A program made the position numbers and the translations under genes. Shown here in pieces: positions 36,501-44,595 of a stretch of DNA of 64,000 nt; position 1 is the stretch's first letter, and every line of letters starts with the position of its first letter. This DNA is from Agelas oroides (Eukaryota > Porifera > Demospongiae > Agelasida > Agelasidae): contig OX422184.1 of NCBI GenBank assembly GCA_949130485.1, positions 24,670,917-24,734,916 on the forward strand. Reading direction: 5' to 3'. The notes under the pieces were generated by a model. It ran no database searches. It had not been told where the DNA came from and saw only the letters and a program-made list of their open reading frames with translations.

Positions 36501-39032
36501 CTATAATAAAGTCACAATCATAATTATTGCAAAAGAATGTACATCGCTTTACTGCATGCAAGTGCACAGCAGGATCATGAACATCATATTTGTATTTCGT
36601 ACATGCTTTCATAGCCGGACAACTTCCAATTTCCTTCCTATGCCCCTGGGTCAAGTGAAATGTCACAGTATAAGAACTCTACAGTTACAGTCTACATGCT
36701 ACAATGCACCATAATGACGACAAGAGCTCTCTGATTCAACTGCCCTAACGTGTGAGTTAGCTACCTACTACAGAGGTTTGTAGATTGCATGCCAAACCGC
36801 ACAAGTGCCATATGCAAAGTCCACTTGGTTAAAACTAACCACTAATTCAATTGTTAAACATGCTTTGCTGAACAGTTAATCTGTTTAGTGGTCACATAAG
36901 TGGACTTTGCACTAGCAGTGAAATGATTTTTAATCACAGTTTAGACAAGCTATGGTTAGGTGTTTAGAACAGAAGCAACCAATGTATTGAGTTCTTTATA
37001 TGGAAGTCAAACTTTGTGGTGAAGCTTTGGTCATGTACTGTGACTCTAAGTGTATACATATGTAGGAAGTAACACCTTGTTCACAGTCACTTATTTATCA
37101 ACTAAACACAGCTGGTCACTTCAATGCTGTAGCATTTGGATGTTGTAAATTTAAAAGATTGCTCATAGTTCATTCTTGGCTTTCCCAAGAGATCGACTAT
37201 ATGGCTTTATCAAGCCTTCATACACCATACTGCGCAGCAGTTTAAGTTGTCAGAAGAGTCTCAGCTGTAAAATGCAAGTATGACATTCTTTACACAGTAG
37301 ACCACACCCCTTTTGACAAGAAATGCTGTTCAGACCCACAGAACCTCTTTCTGCTGTGGACGAGACTGTGTGCAAATATGTATGGGGAAGAAGGCCTGAA
37401 ATATCTCTTCACGCGCAGTGATGTCAGGAGCATACAAAAGGCAGACAAATGGGACAGTGCCCGATGAAGGATCTTGAAGCCCAATTTTTGTTCACAAGAC
37501 ATCAGTACAGCTCATTGTTGGGAGTGATCAACACAATTATTTTGTAATCAGTAGTCAGACACTGTTCCCAGTGTGTCTACCTTCTGTCTATATGATGTTC
37601 CTGATGTCACAGCATGCAACAAGATCTCCCAGGCCATTCCCCTTTGTGTTTGTATACTGGAAGCAATCTTACTGGAGCAAGCAAAGACCTGGGACTGTAG
37701 CTAAGTTCAGTGCACCGTGAGTGAGCTCTATGTATGTATCATGAATTTTGTGCACTAGCTGACAGCAAACTATCTATACATTCTCCACTGGATATACTGA
37801 CTACTTATTTATTGCTTGATTCTAATACACTTGATATGCTGCAATCTCACTGGCAACTGAAGTCTTCTTTTGAGTTTGTTGCCCACACAACTAGCTGTAT
37901 TAAACTTCATGGGACACAAGATCAAAAGCTGTACTTAATGAGTCCGTAGTAAATACCTGAGCTAAGATCACCTTACAACCACAAAAACAACATCTGTGAG
38001 GAAACCTAAGAACATCTACTACAGCTGTACAAATTATCGAAGAGAGATTATGACTGGTGGTTGTAAGTATGGTTTGGTGCAGCTTCCTGTCTTATGCATG
38101 CAATTACTCTCCAACACCGGTAATTTACATATCTACTGTTTCTTCAGCCACCAGGGTAACCACTCTGTACATGTTGTGAGAGCCTGGGAACAAGGCTAGC
38201 CAAAGCAAAAAAAATACAGTTCCGCTATGGCAGTCATTACATCACATAAGAACTAATTACTACTAACTTCAACATACAAGCTACCTCCCTCTCCTCCCTG
38301 GGGGTTCCAACATACACGCACATTGTAGGCACACCTGCAAATCTCTTATATGCTTAATAGTTGCAGTTTATACATGCTGCTATACATATCAGTGCATATG
38401 CTGGAGTTTCATACTCTAGCATATTGTTGGCTATATAAACTATTTTACTTATCAAACATGACATGCCAGTTTGCCATATTTGTTTCTTACCAATCAGCCT
38501 CACAGATGTCAAATCATCATTTTCAATTGGTGTCAGATCATCTGCATTTGGGTAGAGACCTTGTCCAAGTGTGACGTTAGAGCCAGTGTAGTTTGCTTCA
38601 GAATAAAACTCCCACATCCCACCGGTGATGACAAGAGATGATACCACATCGTCAAGGTTAATGAGTGAAAGATTTGAAGTAGAGGAGAAAATAACTTGCA
38701 TTTCGCCAAAATACCGATGATGATCAAATAGGGCAACTGATGGTGTGCCTTGTGCTGGTAGGCAGCGTACCGCAGAGAGTACATTATCTGGTAACCCAAA
38801 GGTGGTCTCATTGCTGGAGAAATTGAAAGCATAGCTTCCTGGACCAATAACAGATGGTATGTTATCATTCTCTTCGAAATCAGCGAGATCATATAGAATC
38901 CACTGACATCCACCAGACACTACAGCTGATGAAGTTCTGTTATCCCAGTCATTATCAGCCAAAGAAGAATCATTTGTGGTCAGCTCTAATGATGAGGATG
39001 ATCCAATATCTCCATCAAATAGTGTCAGAGTG
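9326..39032 (-). CDS. Large modular lectin/Sushi/EGF/Ig gene (18 exons found, both ends open)
   Basis: This entry is the gene model; exons are listed separately. From high to low coordinates: beta-gamma-crystallin, Sushi, ricin-type lectin (2 exons), EGF, Sushi, ricin-type lectin (2 exons), EGF, Sushi, Sushi, Ig, and seven Sushi exons. I checked each junction by phase: 1, 2, 0, 1, 1, 2, 0, 1, then phase 1 throughout, and every donor phase fits the next acceptor. The sum is about 3,590 nt. The domains are extracellular (disulfide-bonded), so the product is probably secreted or on the cell surface and may bind sugars (ricin fold) and calcium (EGF and crystallin). No signal peptide, membrane segment or stop codon was found. 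Alternatively there may be two adjacent genes, but phases give no reason to split it. Confidence 0.75.
9503..10484. other. Intron with small MITE
   Basis: No gene is seen. 9556-9661 is a short inverted-repeat element (ACCGTAATCTCGAAAATA ends) with relatives at 15029-15430 and 27930-28026. 10074-10163 is an end of the TTCCCAGGC-type element that recurs in the following tandem units. Confidence 0.6.
10485..10661 (-). CDS. Sushi exon
   Basis: 177 nt, phase 1-1, four cysteines and GVWSG. It ends SGTEPICQ at donor CAAG|GTGTGT, a donor type different from the exon at 9326. It differs from the 11569 exon at only a few residues (for example TTNGQ for TANGQ), so the duplication is recent. Confidence 0.85.
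10662..11568. repeat. Tandem exon-intron unit, intron 1
   Basis: This stretch belongs to a repeat unit of about 1.08 kb that contains one Sushi exon; exon ends at 10485, 11569 and 12640 are 1084 and 1071 bases apart. The intron holds a long inverted repeat (about 10840-10919 against 11152-11240, centred on CACGTGAG) of the TTCCCAGGC family. Confidence 0.8.
11569..11745 (-). CDS. Sushi exon
   Basis: 177 nt, phase 1-1, donor CAAG|GTGTGT, acceptor TTCAGCAG. Begins [13 protein letters not shown], ends SGSEPTCQ. Nearly the same protein as the exons at 10485 and 9326. Confidence 0.85.
11746..12639. repeat. Tandem exon-intron unit, intron 2
   Basis: Close copy of 10662-11568 including the inverted repeat (about 11924 to 12306). 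No gene is seen. Confidence 0.8.
12640..12813 (-). CDS. Sushi exon, second subtype
   Basis: 174 nt, phase 1-1. Begins [13 protein letters not shown] with [11 protein letters not shown], a different 5' half from its neighbours, but keeps their CAAG|GTGTGT donor and ends SGSEPICQ. The closest relative of its 5' half is the exon at 26177. Confidence 0.85.
12814..14214. repeat. Intronic repeat block, copy X2 (contains related Ngaro empty site)
   Basis: 12897-13798 matches 1-412 joined to 6809-7315 without the Ngaro insertion; the empty site is TTAA at 13286-13289. A run of about 16 C at 13211-13226 is specific to this copy. 13803-13872 is the left end of a TTAA MITE joined abruptly to the sequence found at 8990 onward, so an internal deletion occurred here. 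No gene is seen. Confidence 0.8.
14215..14391 (-). CDS. Sushi exon
   Basis: 177 nt, phase 1-1, donor A|GTGAGT as in 9326 and 27705. Begins [13 protein letters not shown]; one change to TATFSC before the second cysteine region. The four cysteines remain. Confidence 0.85.
14392..15719. other. Intron with MITE fragments
   Basis: No gene is seen. 14432-14490 is a 27-base inverted repeat reading TATTTGATGTGTGAGAAGGC and its complement. 14550-14771 is the right end of a TTAA MITE. 14923-14945 resembles the ends of elements at 22460 and 24700 (GAGCATCTTGGGGTG). 15029-15430 is a longer form of the CTCGAAAATA element. Confidence 0.6.
15720..15896 (-). CDS. Sushi exon, mosaic type
   Basis: 177 nt, phase 1-1. 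The first part ([18 protein letters not shown]) follows one subtype and the middle ([10 protein letters not shown]) follows the other, then SGSEPTCQ at the CAAG|GTGTGT donor. It looks like a product of gene conversion or unequal crossover between Sushi exons. Confidence 0.83.
15897..16509. other. Intron, no gene seen
   Basis: Unique-looking sequence. Open frames on the minus strand near 16078-16464 show no domain I recognise and no coding bias that I can judge. Confidence 0.4.
16514..18385. mobile_element. MITE, TTAA family, copy with nested insertion
   Basis: TTAA at 16510-16513 and 18386-18389. The ends are like 7320-8277 (GTGGCGG..., CTGCCACC). It carries a second element at 16669-17569 and a T-rich run at 18091-18134. 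Confidence 0.7.
16669..17569. mobile_element. Nested TA-flanked inverted-repeat element
   Basis: Ends TGGGCCATTTGATAGGAAA and the complement of TGGGCCGTTTTATAGGAAAA, flanked by TA on both sides. The uninterrupted site is present in the 7320-8277 copy near 7474. TA duplication fits Tc1/mariner-type mobilisation. I see no transposase in its 901 bases. Confidence 0.8.
18390..19229. repeat. Copy of the tandem-unit intron
   Basis: The stretch resembles the introns at 10980-11520 and 12070-12600, including the CACGTGAG-centred end at 18588-18675. No gene is seen. Confidence 0.6.
19230..19326 (-). pseudogene. Truncated Sushi exon
   Basis: Only the 3' part of a Sushi exon remains ([15 protein letters not shown] to SGSEPTCQ). 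Its 5' part is replaced by an interspersed repeat at 19327. The donor site that reads CAAG|GTGTGT elsewhere is CAAGCTGTGT here, so it should not splice. It is left out of the gene model. Confidence 0.8.
19327..20849. repeat. Interspersed repeats around the Ig exon
   Basis: No gene is seen. 19327-19790 is a repeat family also at about 22500-22700, 24300-24700, 24840-25020 and 25388-25716. 20100-20400 and 20755-20805 recur at 21380-21660. A 27-base word beginning ACCTGCCACAGGATATG occurs twice (about 20586 and 20671). Confidence 0.6.
20850..21158 (-). CDS. Immunoglobulin-domain exon
   Basis: 309 nt, phase 1-1. It reads as a single I-set-like Ig domain: PPRVVISP start, first cysteine in VLNCVGFG, tryptophan in YVTWTRG, second cysteine in GQYTCTVGN, and a final strand FELSVTG. 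Donor GTGAGTGTG; acceptor CTCCTAG. Its phases let it sit between the Sushi exons at 26177 and 15720. Probably an adhesion or recognition module. Confidence 0.85.
21159..23642. repeat. Intron with duplicated ~700-bp block
   Basis: 21730-22440 and 22705-23430 are two copies of one block, about 970 bases apart. Each has a conserved minus-strand open stretch beginning [10 protein letters not shown] (ends near 21715 and 22705). No other gene is seen. Confidence 0.65.
23643..24300. mobile_element. hAT-like inverted-repeat element with target duplication
   Basis: Ends TAGCGTGTCCAAAC and its complement; CATGAAG is duplicated at 23636-23642 and 24301-24307. A related empty site (ACCTGAAGTAGAAAG) is at about 24890. 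Inside, a block of roughly 120 bases is present twice (about 23680-23800 and 24010-24120). No transposase is seen. TAG-type ends and a 7-8 bp duplication suggest hAT mobilisation. Confidence 0.8.
24301..26176. repeat. Intron with copies of one interspersed repeat
   Basis: No gene is seen. Copies of the CTTTACCCTCAAGGGAGGAG family occur at 24300-24700, 24840-25020 and 25388-25716. A CCCTAACCCTAACCC tract is at 25181-25205. Confidence 0.6.
26177..26350 (-). CDS. Sushi exon, second subtype
   Basis: 174 nt, phase 1-1. Begins [13 protein letters not shown] and ends SGSEPTCI at donor A|GTGAGT. It pairs the 5' half seen at 12640 with the 3' end seen at 14215. Confidence 0.85.
26351..27704. repeat. 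Intronic repeat block, copy X3
   Basis: No gene is seen. It parallels X1 and X2: the GGAGGGAAC block from 26436, a TACCGTATAGCGC MITE (about 26666-27050), then the sequence also found at 8700-9325. A G run of about 20 lies at 27354-27375. Confidence 0.7.
27705..27881 (-). CDS. Sushi exon
   Basis: 177 nt, phase 1-1, donor A|GTGAGT. Begins [13 protein letters not shown] and ends SGSEPTCI. It is very close to the exons at 9326 and 14215, although it lies 13-18 kb away, in line with block duplication. Confidence 0.85.
28461..28583 (-). CDS. Ca-binding EGF exon 2
   Basis: 123 nt, phase 1-1. [12 protein letters not shown] start, FTCSCNTGF and a last cysteine before the donor: six cysteines in EGF spacing, with the D-I-N-E calcium-binding signature of cbEGF domains. 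Donor ACAG|GTAACTG; acceptor CTGCAG. Confidence 0.9.
28584..29161. other. Intron, no gene seen
   Basis: I find no domain or repeat that I recognise, apart from a 25-base stretch near 28975-29060 that resembles 32050-32120 and belongs to the lectin-EGF duplication. Confidence 0.5.
29162..29285 (-). CDS. Ricin-type lectin, second exon, copy 2
   Basis: 124 nt, phase 0-1. [16 protein letters not shown] contains a Q-x-W motif; it ends [13 protein letters not shown]. Completes the beta-trefoil begun by the exon at 29593. Paralogous to 32230-32359. Confidence 0.83.
29593..29821 (-). CDS. Ricin-type lectin, first exon, copy 2
   Basis: 229 nt, phase 2-0. Motifs [25 protein letters not shown] (Q-x-W) and GEYLDGDG are typical of R-type beta-trefoil repeats, which bind sugars. 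Donor GGA|GTAAGT. Nearly the same as 32668-32914 but without the extra GSSESA segment before its donor. Confidence 0.85.
30210..30381 (-). CDS. Sushi exon before lectin copy 2
   Basis: 172 nt, phase 1-2. Begins [12 protein letters not shown] and ends SGSEPTCR. It differs from the low-coordinate array in using a phase-2 donor (CAG|GTATCA), which matches the phase-2 lectin exon that follows, as does the Sushi exon at 35093. Confidence 0.87.
30563..30975. repeat. Long CA/TG microsatellite
   Basis: About 410 bases of (CA)n interrupted by ATGTACA and ATGCA words. It makes long open frames on both strands, which I take as spurious. Confidence 0.97.
31272..31385 (-). CDS. Ca-binding EGF exon 1
   Basis: 114 nt, phase 1-1. 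[12 protein letters not shown] start, FTCSCDD, six cysteines in EGF order, D-V-N-E calcium signature. Paralogous to the exon at 28461. Confidence 0.9.
31386..32229. other. Intron, no gene seen
   Basis: Nothing recognisable except a TGCCTGGGAATGAGGCT word near 31700 that resembles an end of the TTCCCAGGC element. Confidence 0.45.
32230..32359 (-). CDS. Ricin-type lectin, second exon, copy 1
   Basis: 130 nt, phase 0-1. [18 protein letters not shown] with Q-x-W, then [14 protein letters not shown] and donor CAAG|GTAATTC. Two residues longer than copy 2. Confidence 0.85.
32668..32914 (-). CDS. Ricin-type lectin, first exon, copy 1
   Basis: 247 nt, phase 2-0. [26 protein letters not shown] and [10 protein letters not shown] mark R-type trefoil repeats. 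Six extra residues (GSSESA) precede the donor GCT|GTAAGT. Acceptor ATTCACAG. Confidence 0.87.
32915..33653. other. Intron, no gene seen
   Basis: Low-complexity and AT-rich sequence with no domain or repeat that I recognise. Confidence 0.45.
33929..34001 (+). tRNA. tRNA-like sequence followed by a Pol III-type T run (SINE head or decayed tRNA)
   Basis: The acceptor arms GACTCGG and CTGAGTC pair with one G-T wobble. A D-arm (GCTC/GAGC), an anticodon stem TGGCA/TGCCA and a B box GGTTCGAGTCC are all present. The loop GGCCATT lacks the usual U33, and the T-arm has a mismatch and one extra base, so I do not name an anticodon. A run of six T follows at about 34009. It may be a SINE head rather than a working tRNA gene. 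Confidence 0.6.
34080..34822. mobile_element. TTAA MITE with GGTGGCGGGTAA ends
   Basis: 743 bases flanked by TTAA (34076-34079, 34823-34826). Termini GGTGGCGGGTAA and TTACCCACCACC pair with one mismatch. The matching unoccupied site is at 33760-33763, in the duplicate segment. No transposase. Confidence 0.88.
35093..35279 (-). CDS. Sushi exon before lectin copy 1
   Basis: 187 nt, phase 1-2. [14 protein letters not shown] start, [10 protein letters not shown] end, donor ACAG|GTGAAG. Four cysteines and GVWSG present. The phase-2 donor suits the lectin exon at 32914. Confidence 0.88.
35280..38490. other. Long intron, no exon found
   Basis: 35751-35828 is a TTCCCAGGC-type palindrome with TCACCTTGT repeated at both sides. 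35880-36230 has several imperfect copies of a phrase like AACCACAGTACTTTATTATAAGCCAAG. Otherwise nothing recognisable. Confidence 0.5.
35751..35828. mobile_element. Short TTCCCAGGC palindromic MITE with target duplication
   Basis: Ends TAGCCTCATTCCCAGGC and GCCTGGGAACAAGGCTA, with TCACCTTGT repeated on both sides. Other members: about 10840-11240, 39171-39233, 43064-43135, 47925-47975, 51431-51502, 53825-54360. Confidence 0.75.
38491..39032 (-). CDS. Beta-gamma-crystallin-like exon
   Basis: 542 nt, phase 2-1, 180 residues. I read four Greek-key motifs, that is two crystallin domains: [26 protein letters not shown] and FYSEANYTG, the last two fitting the Y/F-x4-Y-x-G rule. The calcium-binding signature (N/D)(N/D)xx(S/T)S appears as DNRTSS, DDVVSS and NDDLTS, and as DNVLSA in the remaining motif. 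Donor ATTG|GTAAGA, acceptor TGTACAG. Its phase-1 donor fits the Sushi exon at 35279. The preceding exon was not found. Confidence 0.85.
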
Positions 39033-41259
39033 CTGTACAGACAAAAGTGAACAGCTATTGTATATGTACATGGTGTACCTGAAGGGCTCAGAGCCATGCA
39101 GAGTGGGCTAAATCAACAAATATTACATAAATGCATGGTTTGAAGTAAAAAAATAATCATGCTTATAATTACCCTCATTCTCAGGTTCGTTACTTGCAGT
39201 TTGCGCACAGAGAGAGCCTGGAAATGAGGCTAGCTAAAACCTCATCTTCAATATGCAGGTTCAAAGGGCCACTATAAATTCCACCAGGTATTATATAGAG
39301 TGTGTATAGGGTAGTATATACCTTGGTATGATAGTTCCAGTTCTGTAGTATATGTACAAATAACAGCATAGTTTTGAGTGAAATTTGGGATTAATAGCAC
39401 GAGTTAATTGCAGGAGTAGAAGCCGAGTGCAATTATGCCATTCATGAGTGTTATTATTCTATGAGAAAACATGCTGTTCCTTGTTAATCATAAACTTTGC
39501 CTACTTTACAGTATGCTATAATAAGTATGAGCATGTATGTGATGTGGTGGTTTATAGTATACAAGTTTACAGTACACTGTATAGTTTACAGCAAATTGTT
39601 GTTATCTCAAGCACTGACCAATCAGTGAGCTATTACACCTTGCACGGTTTTGTAGGGTTTTTTTTTTTGTCCAATCAGAAGCTTTTCTTCTACCTGTGCA
39701 ATTACAAAAATAATTGCACATTTCTCTATTGGAGTAAATGTATTGACACTAAATAAGTATATTGTAGCGTAGGTCTGAGCTTCCAGCTACACAATGCTGA
39801 GATTCCAGCTCCACAATGCCCGCACTCGTGACACTCAGAAGGCAGGTTCAATAGAATTATGGCAGCCCAGACAGAGGTTACAACACACATTTTATAGTGT
39901 GATACGTGTACAATGGAGAGATAATTAGTGCATGTGAAAATGTTCCAATTAAGATGGTCCTGGAGACATTCAGTGGAAGGTACATGCCTTGTCTGCTACA
40001 ATAGGATTAAATTTGTTGTCAGCACTGCAAAAACACTTGAATGTGATACTTCAAGCACATTTTTAGGTCGTTTCAGTTGTATCAGTGTGACCAAGGATTG
40101 CAACCAGTTCACTGGGAAGCTTTTCTCTTTTTCAGAAGACCTATTTGGCTACATTCCTGGCATTTCTACCACAACCATGCAACCAAGGGGGCAGATAATA
40201 AACAACCAAACTTCACCAGAAATGCTGATTTATAGGGTTTCTGAAAGGAGATACTAATTTAATAAAAGAAGGAAGCTTCTCAACTGATGACACTCTGATT
40301 CCAATTGTAAGCACTCCTTACATGTCATGAACACAAAAGGAATACAAGTGAGGTGACCAAAATATGGTTGAAGTAACCTAAACCTTTTTACAATGAGGTA
40401 CCCGCTATATACGTACTGATGTTGGTACCATGTGTATGCATTTCTAGATATGTTACATTTTTAGGCATGATACCTGTAGCTATATGGGATAGATCACTGT
40501 GTTCTGTCTGCATGAGCTAGCCCTCATATAAATTAGTAGTATCAAGGGCGTATCAATAGTACTTAATTGTCACTATAGTAGTTCATCGAGCCTCCACAAA
40601 AAAAAATCGCTACTTTCGGCAGCTCAATGTACCTTTGCTATAATTGTGGTACAGTCACAAAGCATGGAAAAGCACGGAGCCAAACAAGAAAGCATATATA
40701 ATGACTCAGAGCATGACTGGGTGTGCCCCCAGCTTCAAATTCACTTTGGACTTGTTAGAGTATCTGCCCACCCTCTAAGCTATACTAACTCAAGCCAAGG
40801 CCGCTTGCATGACATGCATACCCTGTGTGACTTTCAGGGTGATGCATATTATAGGTGAGACTGTCAATTTCACTATTTTACAAAACAGCATTTAAATTCA
40901 CACTTGGCCCTTCTTTTAGCTCTAGCCCACCGTATTACTCACTGCATTACCATCCAGAGCTGCTTCTTGGGAGTCGCGGACGTTTTCCTGACAATGGTAG
41001 AACGGACGAGGCGAAGCATACACTCACCAGCAGAGCTAAAACTTGAACACTCAAAACAAAACGATTTGCTTTGTCAATCCTTGCCATTTTACCGCCTTAA
41101 GCAGTAGTGCAAGTCTTGCTTTCCACACGCAGTAGTCGCAATTTATGCTTCGCTTTGTCTCTGGGCGCTAAAATGCCAAGCGCTAAGAATTTTGAGTGGC
41201 TTCATAGCTTCAAAGCAAAACTAACTGGCCAACAAATTGAACATGCGACAGGCTTATTT
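39033..41259. other. Region upstream of the known exons, no gene found
   Basis: The 5' part of the minus-strand gene is expected here or further up, but I could not find a signal peptide or a phase-2 exon. 39171-39233 is a short TTCCCAGGC palindrome. Confidence 0.4.
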
Positions 41260-41500
41260 CCGCTCTGAATACGGTCGCTTCCCACTTTCAGCTCTGACTG
41301 CGGTCGCTTCCCGCTTTCCGCTCAGACTGCGGTCGCTTCCCGCTCTGACTGCGGTCGCTTCCCGCTATCTCCGCTTTCCACTCTGACTGTGGTCGCTTTC
41401 CGCTATCTCCGCTTTTCGCTCTGACTGTGGTCGCTTTCCCCTCTGACTGCGGTCGCTCTTTGCTCTGATTGCGGTCGCTTTTCCGCTCGGACTGCTCCGC
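41260..41500. repeat. GCGGTCGCTTCCCGCT minisatellite
   Basis: Irregular tandem copies of a roughly 20-30 base unit, CTCTGACTGCGGTCGCTTCC, with CGCTTTCC spacers. A short relic lies at about 48630-48665 next to the second copy of the segmental duplication. Confidence 0.85.
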
Positions 41501-44192
41501 TTAGAAATACGAACCACTAAGCCCGAAGCGGAAAGCGGCCTCAGTCAAGACTCAGTGAAAATATTCGTTGCTTTTTGTACATAATTATGCATGCATTTCC
41601 TCAGTGACTGTTCTACGTATCGGAGCATTTGTGACAGCTAGCTATTAATAGCTGCTAATGGTTAGAACATTTGTTGTAAATGTTGCAATTCTATGTGTTA
41701 TGTCAGTTTGGAGGTCAGTGCATGTGTTCTGTGTGCTCTCTCACCTCATGAATGAGTCTGTCAGTCAAGATAATGAATGCGTTTCCATGAGCAGGTAACC
41801 AGCGAGTGTTATACACATGGTAGTTTCACCGCATGCACTGATTCTGGTTTTCGTGTTGTACACCATCAGGAAGATCAGCATTATAGACATGTTGATGGAC
41901 ATTTCCTACTAAAATCAAAGTTTATCATTCGAGCTATCAATTTACAATGGCTACAGTTCCACTGTAAATATTCAGAATGAGTGAGCCCTTTGTAGTGTAT
42001 TTTTTCTCCTGTATGCTTCACACTAAATCAAACTGCTACTTCACTGAGCATTGGATTGAGATTCAGATTTTGACCTGGTGTAGCCTGAGAATGAGACTGA
42101 AAAAGTTCTCCCCCATTACATTATGAACATTCTGTGCCACCATGGCAGAATGTGTCTAGCTAGCCAGCAAACTTTGTTATCAAGACATTGACTACATACT
42201 GAGCCAGCCAGTGAGTATTTGACAGTGTTAAGTGGTGATAGGTGGGATAGCCAAGTGCTGATGGTTGAATTGAGATAGCCAAATGCGCCCTCTTTGACAT
42301 GACAATGGTGTGTTGTGTTCAGCCTGGAGATGACCGTTATTGAGTGTTTCACATTACTGTGTGCTACGTAGTCAGTCTTGTTTGTGGATTACCGCATGGA
42401 TTACTGTATACAAATATCCTTGGGGATAAATGTTATTGTTGAAACAGAGGTATTATAAGTATTATAAGTAATTTATAACACCACTGATGAACCAATCAGA
42501 TTGCAGATGTTTAACTATACTTACCATCACACTTATTAGACATGAGCTCACTTAGCACTTTGTGAATAGCAAGACATGCCCTTGACTATCACTATACACT
42601 GGTGTTGTGAATGCGAGGACCAAAGCATGGTCCCCCGGCAGCATCTATAACTATAGTTGATGTGAAATCATCTATAATTGTAGCATTCTGTTCATTGTTA
42701 AGACCTGCATTGTGCTCAAGCTGTTCTCAGCCTGGAGTTATGTATCCTACAATGTGTTTTTCCAACAATGGATTGGCAGGTATATATCTTTATACTTCAA
42801 TAGAGAAAGTGAAGAATAAGAGTTAGATTTGCAGATATATTTTATAATGTACTTGAACCTTGCATGATGACCGTATGATGATTGACCGTGTATGATGTCG
42901 CAACATTTGACTGTGTATATATAATGTACGTTTGACCATGTATGGTTGAACTTGTAGGATGCAGATTATGAGGTTTGAGCATGTGTGATGTACTGTAATG
43001 CTATGAGATCGCAAAGCACTTACCTAGAAAATTGTGTTTATGATTATGATGTTTGGACATGCCGGCCTTGTTCCCAGGCCACTCCCAGTAAAAATGCTGA
43101 GGTAAAGTGTGAGAGCGGCCTGGGAACAAGGCTATGGATATGTATGTTTGACCATGTATGTTTGACCATGTATAACATTTGTATGATGTATGAACATGCG
43201 TACGATGTTAGACTATGTATGATGTTTCAACCTGTATTTAGTTGTTGTAGCTACTCACCACTCAGACATTATCACAGATACAGAGGATCTGAGAACAAAA
43301 GAACTTTTAGAATAAGACATTTTAGCTGAAAATCAGAAAGCATCATGTCAGGATGAAAATGAAGCGTGGATGACAAGTATTTGAGGCTTGCAATTTAGCA
43401 GTGCCGTCAGGTTCAAGATTGCAATAACAAAGATACATGGACTATTATAGTTGCTTAGTGGTGGTTCTGTGTCATATGTGGGCCTAGAGACTTTTTACAG
43501 TCAGCTGTGTCAATTCAAGTCCACTGACCAATTTTTAAAGGAGCATCATGAGCATGGTTTAAGATTTCTAGAATCAGTACTACATAAGTGCAGGCATGCA
43601 GCTACTGACAATGAATAACATCAGACCGTAGGTGGGGGGAGGGGTTCGCTCGAACTCCCCTCTTTGTCTCCAAAAGATACACTTCCTAGCTATTCATTTT
43701 AAATACCCTGCTGTTTGTAAGTGGTCCACTAACCATGTTGCCATTGAGTGTGTGTTATTGAGGACTGGCTAGAACACGCGTTCCGCTGCTATGAAAATTA
43801 ACATAAATACGTGCGTAAATGCCGTTTCAAACAAGAATAACAATGTAAAAGTGAACTTTCTCACAGTTCATATGAAACTACATATTGGAGCAGTTATGTG
43901 AATCTTGGTCACTAAAGTTTAGGTGCAACTATTGTTTTGGTTACCAAAATTCCACCTCAAGATGATGTTGGTAGGTGTTCTTTGTTGACTTCACGTTTTG
44001 GAAAATGCGTGCTCGTCGGAATTCTTACTGGATTCCAACACCTGCTCTTTCTCCTTCACCTCTGATGATTCAGGATCATCTTTCTGGTCATCGCTGACAT
44101 TTGTCTCATGAAACTTGCGATCATCCTCCAAGGACACCACCAAGAACTTCTCCTTCTCTTGTGCAGCTGCAGTGGTGAGGGGTATGTCAGTG
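41460..44192. repeat. Segmental duplication, copy 1
   Basis: Diverged direct copy of 48640-52575. It keeps about 435 bases (about 42511-42945) that copy 2 lacks, and lacks the minisatellite part of copy 2. It ends inside a copy of the GPCR last exon. Confidence 0.9.
43995..44192 (-). pseudogene. Duplicated 3' end of the GPCR last exon
   Basis: Matches 52374-52575 (C-terminal tail only). It breaks off at CAGTG|GTTGTG, where the true exon continues. No transmembrane part is present, so it cannot encode a receptor. Confidence 0.88.
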
Positions 44193-44289
44193 GTTGTGTG
44201 TCAAGTGGGGGAGCACCAACACCGCTGGCACATCGATGTTCAAAATTTCACACATACATAAAGTGTGAAGTTAAAACATAAAGGGAGAT

Positions 44290-44440
44290 GGGGATGGGGC
44301 ATTTATGGCTTAAATGGATGGGGCATTTTATGGCTTAAATGAGTGGGGCATTTATGGCTTAAATGGGTGGGGCATTTATGGCTTGAATGGGTGTGGCATT
44401 TATGACTTAAATGGGTGGGGCATTTATGGCTCAAATGGAT
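44290..44440. repeat. 25-bp minisatellite
   Basis: About six copies of GGGTGGGGCATTTATGGCTT-AAATG with small changes, immediately after the end of segmental-duplication copy 1. Confidence 0.9.
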
Positions 44441-44482
44441 GGGACGGTTAGTTACTGTTTTTGGGAGATATGCTCAAAAAAT

Positions 44483-44595
44483 ACTGGTCTTCAGGGGAGT
44501 ACCCTTTCCAGTCCTCGCATGACCACGGGTTTCGGTCCCTTTGAACTCCCGACCCGTGGCCTACTGCAGAAAGGGCGGGACCACTCCCCGCCTAA
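44483..44595. other. Imperfect foldback
   Basis: GGGGAGT...CCCTTTCC near 44495 is complementary to GAAAGGGCGGGACCACTCCCC near 44573, with an inner pair CCACGGGT/ACCCGTGG. It could form a long hairpin. Function unknown. Confidence 0.5.

Noticed and set aside
39928..40257. 109-codon plus-strand ORF
   Set aside because: No recognisable domain, no splice context and opposite strand to the local gene.
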